From: an uncultured Aquimarina sp.
Lineage (GTDB): Bacteria; Bacteroidota; Bacteroidia; Flavobacteriales; Flavobacteriaceae
Direction: 5' to 3'
Assembly (NCBI RefSeq): GCF_947492965.1
Contig: NZ_CANLOZ010000003.1
Location: 682,001 to 746,000, forward strand
Length of the DNA stretch: 64,000 nucleotides
Positions within the stretch are counted from its first letter, which is position 1; each line of letters starts with the position of its first letter. Positions 18,019 through 31,000 of the stretch are shown here, piece after piece. A program made the position numbers and the translations under genes. The notes beneath the pieces were generated by a model that saw only the letters and a program-made list of their open reading frames with translations, was not told the origin of the DNA and made no database searches.

Positions 18019-18999
18019 TTAAAAGAATCTAGGATATAATACACGTTCCTTTTTCTTAAAAATTTCATAGCGTAAGAAAAATTCATAAGAACCTGAATTA
18101 AATTCTGTGTTACCTAGCGCAGTAGTTTCCCAATCATAAGCAAAACCTAACATCAGGTTGTTTGTAATCTGAAACCCTACTAAACCACTAAGTGCTGCAC
18201 TCCATCTGTAAGCTATTCCTAGTGTAAACTTGTCATATAATAAGAAGTTGGCAGAAGCATCTATTTGCAACGGTGATCCAGCAACAACTTTTCCCAATAT
18301 TGCGGGTTTTAGTTTTAGATAATCATTGATTTCAAATACATATCCTAGCATCATGTAATAGTTGATTCTTTCTGAGGCTAAAAAAGAAGAAGCAGTATTA
18401 TCATTAGAAGATTCATTAAAATGTTTTGTTTGCAGTAGATTAGGAGCTGAGATTCCAAAATAAAATTTTGGAGTATAATAATAAGCACCTATTCCAACAT
18501 TAGGAGAGAATTTATTATCAATATTGGTGTCCAAAAGAATATCCGAAGTTGAATACTGGTTTAATCGATCAAAATTAACATCAAGTAAATGCCCTCCAGC
18601 CTTTACACCAAAAGCTAACTTTCCTTGTTCAGAGGTGCTTATGGTGTAAGAAAAGTCTATGTCGATATAAGTTTCCTGGGTAGGACCAATTTTATCATTT
18701 ACTATTGATAATCCTAGACCTACTTTTTCGGCTCGTCCAATAGGTGAGTGAATATTTAGAGTTTGCGTCACTGGAGCTCCATTAATGCCCACCCATTGAT
18801 CTCTGTATAATCCGGCAATACTAATAGCATTTCTAGATCCTGCATATGCAGGGTTGATGCTGATGGTGTTATACATATATTGTGTATACTGCGCATCTTG
18901 TTGACCTTTTATATCTTGTATAAAGATTAAAAAAACTAGAATACCTAATATGTATGATCTACTCATAAACTGATTATTGCTAAAAAGAGTTTTCATCAT
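18019..18999 (-). CDS. PorP/SprF-family type IX outer-membrane protein
   Basis: A 326-residue predicted beta-barrel. A signal peptide ends near DIKGQQDAQYTQYMYNTISINPAYAGSR, the PorP/SprF family signature; regularly spaced beta strands with aromatic girdles follow, and the chain ends in an aromatic residue (LYPRFF). In Flavobacterium johnsoniae SprF is needed for export and surface display of the adhesin SprB encoded just upstream. The same order is present here, with a 13-nt gap after the giant adhesin gene. The start could also be the second Met (18996) or MSRSYILG at 18966, which gives the most compact signal peptide. Confidence 0.92.
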   Translation of the reverse strand: MMKTLFSNNQFMSRSYILGILVFLIFIQDIKGQQDAQYTQYMYNTISINPAYAGSRNAISIAGLYRDQWVGINGAPVTQTLNIHSPIGRAEKVGLGLSIVNDKIGPTQETYIDIDFSYTISTSEQGKLAFGVKAGGHLLDVNFDRLNQYSTSDILLDTNIDNKFSPNVGIGAYYYTPKFYFGISAPNLLQTKHFNESSNDNTASSFLASERINYYMMLGYVFEINDYLKLKPAILGKVVAGSPLQIDASANFLLYDKFTLGIAYRWSAALSGLVGFQITNNLMLGFAYDWETTALGNTEFNSGSYEFFLRYEIFKKKERVLYPRFF

Positions 19000-19012
19000 T
19001 TAGATGGGTTAA

Positions 19013-22000
19013 CTATCGATTGATATATAAATAACCAGTTCGTGTCTTGGATATTCCCATAGCATTTTTGTAGACTAACACATAGAAGTATGTACCAACA
19101 GGGAGTTGACGTTCTTGACTTATAGTTACCCTACCATTAGATTCTCCTCGGAAAAATTCTTGATTTTGACCATAACCAATCGCTTCATAGACCAATACTC
19201 CCCATCGATTAAATATTTTTAATTCATTATCAGGGAATTTTTCAATATTGCGAATGATAAATACATCATTATTTCCGTCTCCATTAGGTGTAACCCCATT
19301 AAATACTTCTATATCGTCCTCTGCCGTAGGATCGGAGTTGTTGGGTTCTAAATAATCTGGAATTCCATCACCATCAGAATCAAAAGCGTCATCTGGTACC
19401 ATATCACCATTAGGATCTGGATTTTCATCTTCTGTTAGTATTCCATCATTATCATCATCAATATCTTGGAAGTCATCAATTCCATCACCATCAGAATCCT
19501 GAGGGTCATAATCTACAGTTCCATTATCAGGATCATCTTGTACTTGATCAGGTATACCATCATCTCCAAATGGTCCATCGATTGTTCCGTCTCCATCACT
19601 ATCGATACCATCGTGCCCTGCTTCAATATAATCGTAAATCCCATCTCCATCGGCATCAAGATCTAAGCTATCAATGATACCATCGCCATCTGTATCTAGG
19701 AAAGGATCTCCATTTTGCTCTTCTATATCTGTAATACCATCATTATCATCATCTAGGTCGAATACATTCGGGATACCATCTCCGTCTGTATCTAAGTAGC
19801 TAATGGTAGGATCATCTGGGTCTCCGTCATTATCAATATCCGTATTAGTACTATTATCAGGATCGTCAGAATCTTCTGTTATTGTAATTGAGGAATTAGG
19901 AATAGTAGCATTGGCAAAAGCCGTATTCTCTACAAAACCATTAATGATATCTTGTTCTGTAATTACATGTGTTCCTGTTATCATAAACATATCACCAGGG
20001 CCTAGTGTGGGTATCGACGTAGGATCGTTTAAGATCGCATTAGGATCGATCACATTTACATTTAATAAAGTAACATTTCCTGTATTGGTTATTGTGATAG
20101 TGTAGTTAAGGATATCACCAATTTCAGTATAGGTAATGTTATCAACTGTTTTTAATATATCAATTGTTCCTAACTGTGGTGTGGATGTTACTGTGGCGTC
20201 ATCAGGATCTCCATCACCATTGGTGTCATTATCTGTTGGATTATTAGGATCATCCGAGTCATCCGTAATTATTCCTCCGTTGGTATCTTCGGCTGTAACC
20301 GTAGCTGTATTAGTAACTGATCCTGTATCTAAATCTTGTTGGGTTATCGTATGGGCAGCTATGACTGTTACTGTTTCACCAGGCAATAAACTAGATATAT
20401 CAGCAGGTATTATACTACCTACATCGGCATTAGCGTCAGAAATATTAATATTACTTAAGGTTACATTCCCTGTATTAGTTACTTGCAATGTGTATGTAAT
20501 AACTTCACCTACTGTGTCCCACAATCCGTCTGGAGCATTATCTGCTGCTTTTGTAAGACTAATAGATGGAGATTGGTTTACATCAGTATTCGTAATATCA
20601 TCTGGATCGCCATCTCCATCAGCATCTGTATTAGTTGGATTATTTGGATCGTCGGAAATATCAGATATTATATTTCCTGAAGGATCTATAGCTTCAACAA
20701 TAGCCGTATTAGATACAATACCGTTGTCTAGATCAGCTTGGGTAATAGTATGTACTGCAGAAGCTGTTATCGTTTCTCCCGGAAGTAAGATAGTAATATT
20801 TTGAGGAGTAATACTTCCAATATCTGCGTTGTTATCAGTGATATTGATACTTGTAAGGGTTGTATTTCCAGTATTCGTTATCACAATAGAATAAGTAATT
20901 TGTTCTCCAACAGAATCATAAGTCCCATCCGTTGCTGGAAGAGATGCTTTAGTTATAGAAATACCACTTTGGGAAGAAAACGTTGTTACTGTATCATCAT
21001 CTGGGTTTCCGTCATTATTGTCATCTTGATCTGTTGTATTTGTAGGATCATCGGAATTATCTGTAATTGTAATTCCATTGGGGTCTTGACCAGAAACAAC
21101 TGCAGAGTTTGTAATACTTCCAGTATCTACATCAAATTGTGTAATTACATATGTGGCAGAGAAGCTCGTAGCATCGGTTTCTCCTGGAATCAAATCAATT
21201 GGACCACCTATTACATTTACTAATGGATCTGTGATTTCTATATCGGTAATAGTGGTATTTCCTGAGTTGATTACTTCAAAAGTATACGTAATGGTTTCTC
21301 CAACTTGGGCAAATCCATCATTATTTGTATCATTAAACGTTCCGATTTTTAATAAGGTTAATTCTGAATCTCCAACTAAATCAGTTACTGTTGGGTCATC
21401 AGGATCTCCATCTCCATCTAAATCTTCATTATTTGGGTTGTCGGGATCATCAGAGAAATCGCTTACATCAGTTATTATTCCACCATCATCATCTTCGCCT
21501 GTTACCAAAGCACTATTAGTAATATTTCCCGAGTCAATATCAGATTGCAGAATTGTATATAATGCTGTAAAACTTGTATTGTCAATTTGAGCTGGATTTA
21601 AGGTAATTGGACCTCCTGTTACCGGTACAATTGGATCGGTTATAGTAATGTTAGTAATGGTTACATTTCCTGTGTTTCTTACATCAAAAGTATAAGAGAT
21701 AGTCTCACCGCTTTGTGGAATTCCATCACCATTTTCATCATTAAAATTAGCAGTTTTGAATAGCGAAAGCTCTGGATCTCTTGCTAAAGTGGTAACTGTT
21801 GGGTCATTATCATCTGTAGTCGTTGGGTCATCAGAAGTATCACTTACAGATCCTCCACTAGGATCAGTACCAGAACCTGTTGCAGTATTTATAACTTCTC
21901 CGGTATTTACATCTGATTGTGATAATATATAGGTCGCAGTAAAGGTGCTGTTATCTGTTTGTCCAGGAACCAAGTCAATAGGTCCTCCAGTAACAGGAAT

Positions 22001-25000
22001 TAGCGGATCAGTAATAGTAATATCGGTGATCGTTGTGTTTCCTGAATTCGTGACATCGAAAATATACTCAACGGTTTCTCCTGCCTGTGCTAATCCATCA
22101 TTATTAGCATCAATAAAGACACCTATTTTAAATATTGTAAGCTCAGGATTATTTGTTAGAGTTGTGACTGTAGTGTCATCTGGTTCACCATCATTATTTG
22201 TATCATTATTAGTTGTGTCATTTGGGTCATCAGATATATCCGAAATCGGGTTTCCGTTTGTGTCATTTGCAGTAATAATAGCAGAATTAGTAATACTTCC
22301 ATTATCAATATCTGATTGTGTTATCGTATATACTGCAAAGAATGAATTTGTATCAACTTGTCCAGGAACTAAGGAGATTGGACCGCCGTTAACGGTAACT
22401 AAAGGATCCGAAATGGTGATATCACTTAAGGATACATTTCCAGTATTTGTAATATTAAAATTGTAGGTTATCGTTTCTCCTTGTTGTGGGATACCGTCAC
22501 CATTTTGATCATTAAAGCTGCCAATTTTTTCAAAAGAAATAGAAGGGTTTTGTGTTATTATTGTTTCTGTAATATCATCTGGATCTCCATCTCCATCGAG
22601 ATCTGTATCAGTAGGATTATCTGGGTCATCTGAAATATCTGTAATTAAATTGCCAGAAGGATCTATTGCTTCTACCGAAGCTGAGTTATTTACAATACCG
22701 CTATCTATTTCATCCTGTGTAATTGTATGAATAGCATTTACTATTGTACTCTGCCCAGGAGATAAACTGGTAATCGTTGCCGGTGAAATACTTCCTGGAT
22801 CTGCGTTTGCATCAGTGACCGAAATATTGGTTAAAGTAACATTTCCAGTATTGGTTATAGTTAACTCATAGATGATTTGTTCTCCAACGGTGTCGTAACT
22901 ACCATCTGAAGCAGGTAATTCAGTTTTGATAAGACTAAGTTCTCCTTGCGTTGGGATAGTAGTGTTTGTAATATCATCTGGCTCGCCATCTCCGTTTGTA
23001 TCATTGTTATCTGTATTATTAGGATCGTCCGAAGTGTCAGATATAATGTTTCCATTTGGATCTTGACCACTAGCAATCGCACTGTTTTGAATTACTCCAG
23101 CATCAATATCGTCTTGAGTAATACTATATGTAGCGGTAAATGTAGTGTTATCATTTTGTCCAGGATCCAGATCAATCAGGGTTCCTGTAACTGTTACCAA
23201 TGGATCGGTTACACCGATGTTCGATACGGTTACATTACCGATATTAATGATATCAAATGCATATAATATAGTCTCTCCAACTTGTGTTAATCCATCTCCA
23301 TTTTCATCTTGAAATATACCAGTTTTTGAAATGCTTATCTGAGGATTAGCATCTAATGTGGTAATCGTGCTGTCATCTGGATCACCGTCACCATTTATAT
23401 CATTATTATCTGGATTATTAGGGTCATCACTGATGTCGGTAATGGTACTTCCATCTGGACCTTGACCGTTTACTGTGGCAGAATTCGTTATACTTCCATT
23501 GTTCAAATCTGCCAGCGTAATTGTATAAACAGCGGTAAAGGAAGTGTTATCAGACTGGTTGGGATCAAGATTAATGGGGCCTCCATTTACTGTAACTATT
23601 GGATCAGAAATTGTAATGTTGGATATCGTTACGTTTCCAGTATTTCTAATATCAAAAATATAGTTTATGGTTTCACCAATTTGTGGAAAACCATCTCCAT
23701 TTTCGTCATTAAAGTTTGCTGTTTTTAATAATGTTAACTGAGGATCTCTGGATAAGGTTGTAATAGTGTCATCATTATCCTGAGTTGTTGTTGGATCATC
23801 AGAAACGTCTTCAATCAATCCTCCATTTGGATCAGTACCAGAAGCAATAGCAGAGTTTGTCACACTTCCTGTATTAATATCATCTTGGGTTAAAGTGTAA
23901 ATAGCTGTAAATGCAGTACTATTTGTTTGTCCTGGTGATAGATTAATGGGACCTCCATTAATAGTAACCAAAGGATCAGAAATGGTAATTCCAAAAATTG
24001 AAACATTTCCAGTATTAGAAATATCGAAAGTATATTCAATCGTTTCTCCTACCTGTGCCAAACCATCATTATTGCTATCAATAAAAACACCAGTTTTACT
24101 TAGAGTTAATTCAGGATTAGAAAGTAATGTTGTAATTGTAGCATCATCAGGTTCTCCATCACCATTAATGTCATCGTTAGTAGGATTGTTAGGGTCATCA
24201 GAGGTGTCAGAAATGATACTTCCATCCGGAGCTTCTGACGATACAGTGGCAGAATTACTAAAGCTTCCTGAATCTATATCTCCTTGAGTCAAGGTATATG
24301 TACCTGTAAAAGTTGTACTGTCTGAAATCCCTGGCGCTAAAGCAATAGGTCCTCCGTTAACTGTAATCACAGGATCAGAAACCGTAATATTGGTCAATGT
24401 CACATTACCCGTATTGATGACTGTAAAATTATAGGTTATGGTTTCGCTTTCTTGTGGAAATCCATCACCATTTTCATCATTAAAAGTTGCTATCTTTTCT
24501 AAAGAAACAGAAGGATTTTGAAGTATAGGAGTAATTGTATTGTCATTTGGTGTAGTTGTTGAAGGATCATCAGATACATCGTTCACGATGTTTCCACAAG
24601 GGTCAATAGCTGTAGCAGAGGCACTATTTACAACTTGTCCAGCATCTAAATCACTTTGGGTAATTGTATGCGAGGCATTTACTGTAATAGAGCTCATTGC
24701 AGGAATTGTAGTTATGCTAGAAGGAGTTATACTTCCTGAATCGGCATTCATATCACTTACTACAACATTATTTATTTCAACATCATTTATATTATTAATG
24801 ATGATTTCGTATTCAATGATTTCTCCAAGGGTATCGTAGCTTCCATCTGCAGCAGGTAAAAAAGATTTTGTAATTACCATTTCAGCCTCTGGATTTACAG
24901 TTACGGTATAGTTGTATGAGTTACCTGCACAACCATCTTCGCTTGTGGGGGTAATAGTATAAATTACCGTTTGAACTATCCCTGAAGTATTAATAAGTAC

Positions 25001-28000
25001 ATCTGTAATGGAATTAGAATTTGAAGGAGTGGTAGTTTCTCCAACTACATTAGGATTGTCATTTGCTACCCAACTAAAAGTAGTATTCATCAAGTTCACA
25101 TCTCCAGTTAAATCATGATTTATCGAAGTGCTACTGCAGGTAATGTCAGATGGTGGAGTATTATTAAAAGGTTCTGGTAACACCGTTATGGTTATCGTAA
25201 AAGTGTTTCCATTACAACCATCACTATTAAAGGGAGTTATTGTATATATAACATCTTGGTTACTGCCAGAGATATTTTCAATACTATCGGTAATAGAAGT
25301 TCCACTACCATTATTGGCTCCATTAATATTTGGATTTGGCGTTATCACCCAATCAAAAGTAACATCAGGAAGACTAGTTAAGGTAGTAAGATCAAAATTT
25401 ATATTTGTATCACTACAAACTATTGTAGAGGTATCTGAAATTTCTAAAGTAGCAGTTACATCAATTGTATATGTGAATGTATAAACAGAGGTATTTCCTG
25501 CGCAATCGGTATAGGAATAGGTATATATTTTTTCACCGTCACATAAAGGGTCCGCATTTTCGGTTATAATAGGAGTAATATTATTTCCGCAGACATCAGT
25601 TACTAGAGGAGCGGTAGGCTGAACCGCATCTGCAATATCATTTACGGTTGCTGTTCCATTGGCTGGTACAACCGGAAGTGTAGTTACATCTATGATGTAG
25701 GTAAATGTGTATATAGAATCGTTTCCAGCACAATCGGTGTACGTATAGGTATATACTTTATCTCCTTCGCAAACAGGATCTGTATTTTCAGTAATTACAG
25801 GAGTAATATCGTTTCCGCAGACATCAGTTACTATTGGAGCAGTTGGTTGTGTAGCATCCGCAATACATTCTACTGTTGCTGTTCCATTAGCTGGTACAAC
25901 CGGAAGTGTTGTTACATCGATAGTGTAGGTAAATGTATATATAGAAGCGTTTCCTGCACAATCGGTGTACGTATAAGTATAGACTTTATCTCCTTCGCAA
26001 GTTGGATCTGTATTTTCAGTAATTACAGGAGTAATATCGTTTCCACATACATCCGTTACTATTGGTGCAGTTGGTTGCGTAGCGTCTGCTAAACATTCTA
26101 CTGTTGCTGTTCCATTGGATGGTACAACTGGAAGTGTAGTTACATCGATGGTATACGTGAATGTATATACAGAATCATTTCCTGCACAATCCGTATAAGT
26201 ATAGGTGTAGACTTTATCTCCTTCGCAAGTTGGATCTGTATTTTCAGTAATTACAGGAGTAATATCGTTTCCACATACATCCGTTACTATTGGTGCAGTT
26301 GGTTGAGTAGCGTCTGCTAAACATTCTACTGTTGCTGTTCCATTGGCTGGTACAACCGGAAGTGTCGTTACATCGATGGTATACGTGAATGTATATACAG
26401 AATCATTTCCTGCACAATCGGTATAGGTATAGGTGTATATTTTATCTCCTTCGCAAACAGGATCTGTATTTTCAGTAATTACAGGAGTAATATCATTTCC
26501 ACATACATCCGTTACTATTGGTGCAGTAGGCTGCGTAGCATCCGCAATACATTCTACTGTCGCTGTTCCATTGGCTGGTACAACTGGAAGTGTCGTTACA
26601 TCGATGGTGTAGGTAAATGTATATACAGAATCATTTCCTGCACAATCGGTATAGGTATAGGTGTATATTTTATCTCCTTCGCAAACAGGATCTGTATTTT
26701 CAGTAATTACAGGAGTAATATTGTTTCCACATACATCCGTTACCGTTGGTGCAGTAGGCTCGGTAGCATCAGCGATACATTCTACTGTCGCTGTTCCATT
26801 GGCTGGTACAACTGGAAGTATCGTTACATCGATAGTGTAGGTAAATGTATATACAGAATCATTTCCTGCACAATCGGTATAGGTATAGGTATATATTTTA
26901 TCTCCTTCGCAAACAGGATCTGTATTTTCAGTAATTACAGGAGTAATATTGTTTCCGCAGACATCTGTTACTATTGGTGCAGTTGGTTGAGTAGCGTCTG
27001 CTAAACATTCTACAGTTGCTGTTCCATTAACTGGTACCACAGGCAATGTAGTTACATCGATGGTATATGTAAATGTATATACAGAATCATTTCCTGCACA
27101 ATCGGTGTAGGTGTAGGTATACACTTTATCGCCTTCACAAGTAGGATCTGTGTTTTCAGTAATTACAGGAGTAATATTGTTTCCGCATACATCTGTTACC
27201 GTTGGTGCAGTAGGCTGCGTAGCATCCGCAATACATTCTACTGTTGCTGTTCCATTGGCTGGTACAACTGGAAGTGTTGTTACATCGATGGTATACGTGA
27301 ATGTATATACAGAAGCGTTTCCAGCACAATCGGTGTACGTATAGGTGTATATTTTATCTCCTTCACAAGTAGGATCTGTATTTTCAGTAATTATAGGAGT
27401 AATATTGTTTCCGCAGACATCTGTTACTATTGGTGCAGTAGGTTGTGTGGCGTCCGCTAAACATTCTACGGTTGTTGTTCCATTGGCTGGTACCACAGGC
27501 AATGTAGTTACATCGATGGTATATGTAAATGTATATACAGAATCGTTTCCTGCACAATCGGTGTAGGTGTAGGTATACACTTTATCGCCTTCACAAGTAG
27601 GATCTGTGTTTTCAGTAATTACAGGAGTAATATTGTTTCCGCATACATCTGTTACTGTTGGTGCAGTAGGCTGCGTAGCATCCGCAATACATTCTACTGT
27701 TGCTGTTCCATTGGTTGGTACAACTGGAAGTGTAGTTACATCGATGGTATACGTGAATGTATATACAGAATCATTTCCTGCACAATCGGTATAGGTATAG
27801 GTGTATATTTTATCTCCTTCGCAAACAGGATCTGTATTTTCAGTAATTACAGGAGTAATATTGTTTCCACATACATCCGTTACCGTTGGTGCAGTAGGCT
27901 GCGTAGCATCCGCAATACATTCTACAGTTGCTGTTCCATTAACTGGTACAACAGGCAATGTAGTTACATCGATGGTATATGTAAATGTATATACAGAATC

Positions 28001-31000
28001 ATTTCCTGCACAATCCGTATAAGTATAGGTGTAGACTTTATCTCCTTCACAAGTAGGATCTGTATTTTCCGTAATTACAGGAGTAATATCATTTCCACAG
28101 ACGTCTGTTACTATTGGTGCAGTAGGTTGTGTAGCGTCTGCTAAACATTCCACGGTTGCTGTTCCATTGGCTGGTACAACCGGAAGTGTCGTTACGGCGA
28201 TAGTATAGGTAAATGTGTATACAGAATCATTTCCTGCACAATCGGTGTACGTATAAGTGTATATTTTATCTCCTTCACAAGTAGGGTCTGTATTTTCAGT
28301 AATTACAGGAGTAATATCATTTCCGCATACATCCGTTACTATTGGTGCAGTTGGTTGAGTAGCGTCTGCTAAACATTCTACGGTTGCTGTTCCATTGGCT
28401 GGTACAACTGGAAGTGTTGTCACATCGATGGTGTAGGTAAATGTATAGATAGAATCGTTTCCTGCACAATCGGTATAGGTATAGGTGTAGACTTTATCTC
28501 CTTCGCAAGTAGGATCTGTATTTTCAGTAATCACAGGAGTAATTGGTGTACCGCCACTATCAGTAACTACAGGAGCGGCAGGTTGTGTGGCATCAGCAAG
28601 ACATTCTACCGTAGCAGAATCATTTGGTGGAACTACTAATGGAGGCTCTACAGTTACTGTTATGGTGTAAATAGTTCCAATACATCCGCTAGTATTATCC
28701 GAAGGGGTAATTGTATATACTACATCCTGAGGAACCGAAGAAGTGTTTACAAGAGTATCTTGTATTCTATCATCGGTTGAAGTAGCAGTTGTTTCTCCAG
28801 TGATATTTGCATTATCTATAGCTGACCAAGAAAAATTTACACTGTCATTATAGTTATCAACGTGTCCTATTAAATTTTGATTCAATGAATCTCCAGTACA
28901 AATGTCTACAGTTCTAGTAGTGTCTAAAACTTGTGGAGCACGCTGCACAGTAACGGTGTATGTATATGTATCTTGAGGAGTTCCTCCAGAATCAAATCCA
29001 GTGATAGTGTATATTACTTCTTGATCTGTAGTTCCAATATTTATTAAAGTGTCAGTAATGCTAGAATCTGTAGAAGTGGTAGTTGTTTCTCCAGAAATTA
29101 ATGGATTATCTGTTGTAGACCAACTAAAAGAAACGATACTCGGATCTACATCCATTGTTAAATCATGTGATAAGGTTTGACCGCCACAAATAGTTTCTTT
29201 AGGATTTACTGTTACGACTTCTGTTGCGGTAAAGTCTGTAGGATCTGCTATACTACCAGTTCTTGGCGTAGCGCTAGCAGTAACCGTATTGGTGATATCA
29301 CTTTGATTTGAAATGTCCGTTGCCGTTATAGTATAAGTTGCAGTCCAGACTGCATTTGTTCCTGGACCTAGTTCATCTACGTCATTATCTATTCCATCAT
29401 CTGTACCGGTTGTACTTTGAAGCGTTATAGTTCCCAGAGAACCACTTCCAGAATGTAAATCAGAAAGGCTTACTTCATCGAAAGTTACGTTTCCTGTATT
29501 TGAAACCGTATAAGTATATGTTATTGTTTGTCCTTCAGCAACATTGCTATCGTCATCGGCTTGTTTTGTCACCGAAATCCCCGGAGTCGATATTAAAGAC
29601 ACTATCGTTGGATCATTCGTAGAGGTTGTTGGATCGTCAGGATCATCCGATAAATCAGTAATACTACCTAATCCAGGATCCTGAGCCCCTACCGTTGCTG
29701 TATTTACTACCTGATTTGCATCGAGATCTTCCTGCGTAATTACATGGGTAGCCTCAAAGGTTGCAGTTTCCATTGGAGCCATGCTGTCTACAACATCATC
29801 AGTACCTGTATCAGTTCCTGTAGTGTTAATTAGAGTAATGGTATCCGCATTTGGGTCTACTACATTTACATTAGTTAATGTAACATTACCCACACTGGTG
29901 GCAACAATGGTATAGGTTATGGTTTGTCCGATGGTGTTATAAGGGCCATTTGTTGGGGCATCATCCACTTTAGTAACATCTAATCTACCAAATTGCGGGA
30001 TACTAACCACAGTAGCATCATTAGGTGCTAAGGTAGTTGGATCATCCGACATATCACTAACCATAGTTCCTTCGACTGGTTCGGTACCGGTAGCTGTAGC
30101 CATGTTTGTCGTGTTTCCATTGTCAAAATCTAACTGAACGATTTCATGAGTAGCTGTAAAAACAGCAGATTCACCAGCAGGTAAGTTTGCAACTGAGGTT
30201 GGACTTAAACTACCCGCATCTATATTTACATCTGTAATGGTTACATTATCTAAGCTTACATTTCCAGTATTGATCACTGTAAACTCATAGGTAATTAGTT
30301 CTCCTAATGTATCATACAAGCCATCAGGAGCCGGTTGTGCAATTTTTTCTAATACCAAGGCACCAATCTGTTCTATAGGAGTAATAGTAGGATCACTGGT
30401 TGATGTTGTTGGATCATCTGGATCATCAGAGATATCAGTAATAACAAAACCATTTGATAAAGTACCTTCGGCAGTTGCTGTATTCACCACTTGATCTGCT
30501 TCAATATCGGCTTGAGTAATTGTATGAGTTGCTGTGAAATTTGCTGTTGCTCCAATTCCTAAATTAGAGACAGAAGCAGGAGATAGACTACCAGCATCAA
30601 TATTAGGGTCAGAGATCGTAACACTCGGAATTATTTGACTTCCTGTGTTTGTAACCGTAAAATCATAGGTTATTATTTCTCCAACGGTATCATAACTGCC
30701 ATCTGGAGCAGTTCTGTCTGTTTTAGTGATTTCTAGTTCATTGTTAATAATAGTAACATCTTCAGTAGGGTCATCGGGTAAGGCGTTTGTATCTACTTCG
30801 GTTTGAGTATTATTGATGGTATTTGTAACGGTAACATCTGCAGAAACTTCATTTACAGTAGCTTCTATTGTAAGGGTATGAACCTCTCCAGGAAACATGT
30901 CTCCAATATTCCAGTTCGGTTCTGACCAGGTACCAAAACTAGGAGTTACGGTTCCAAAGCTTAATTCAGAAGGTAAAATATCATTAATAACCAGATTACT

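Noticed and set aside
25448..28639. CRISPR-like or satellite repeat array
   Set aside because: The unit is 228 bp, in frame and without unique spacers; it encodes protein repeats.
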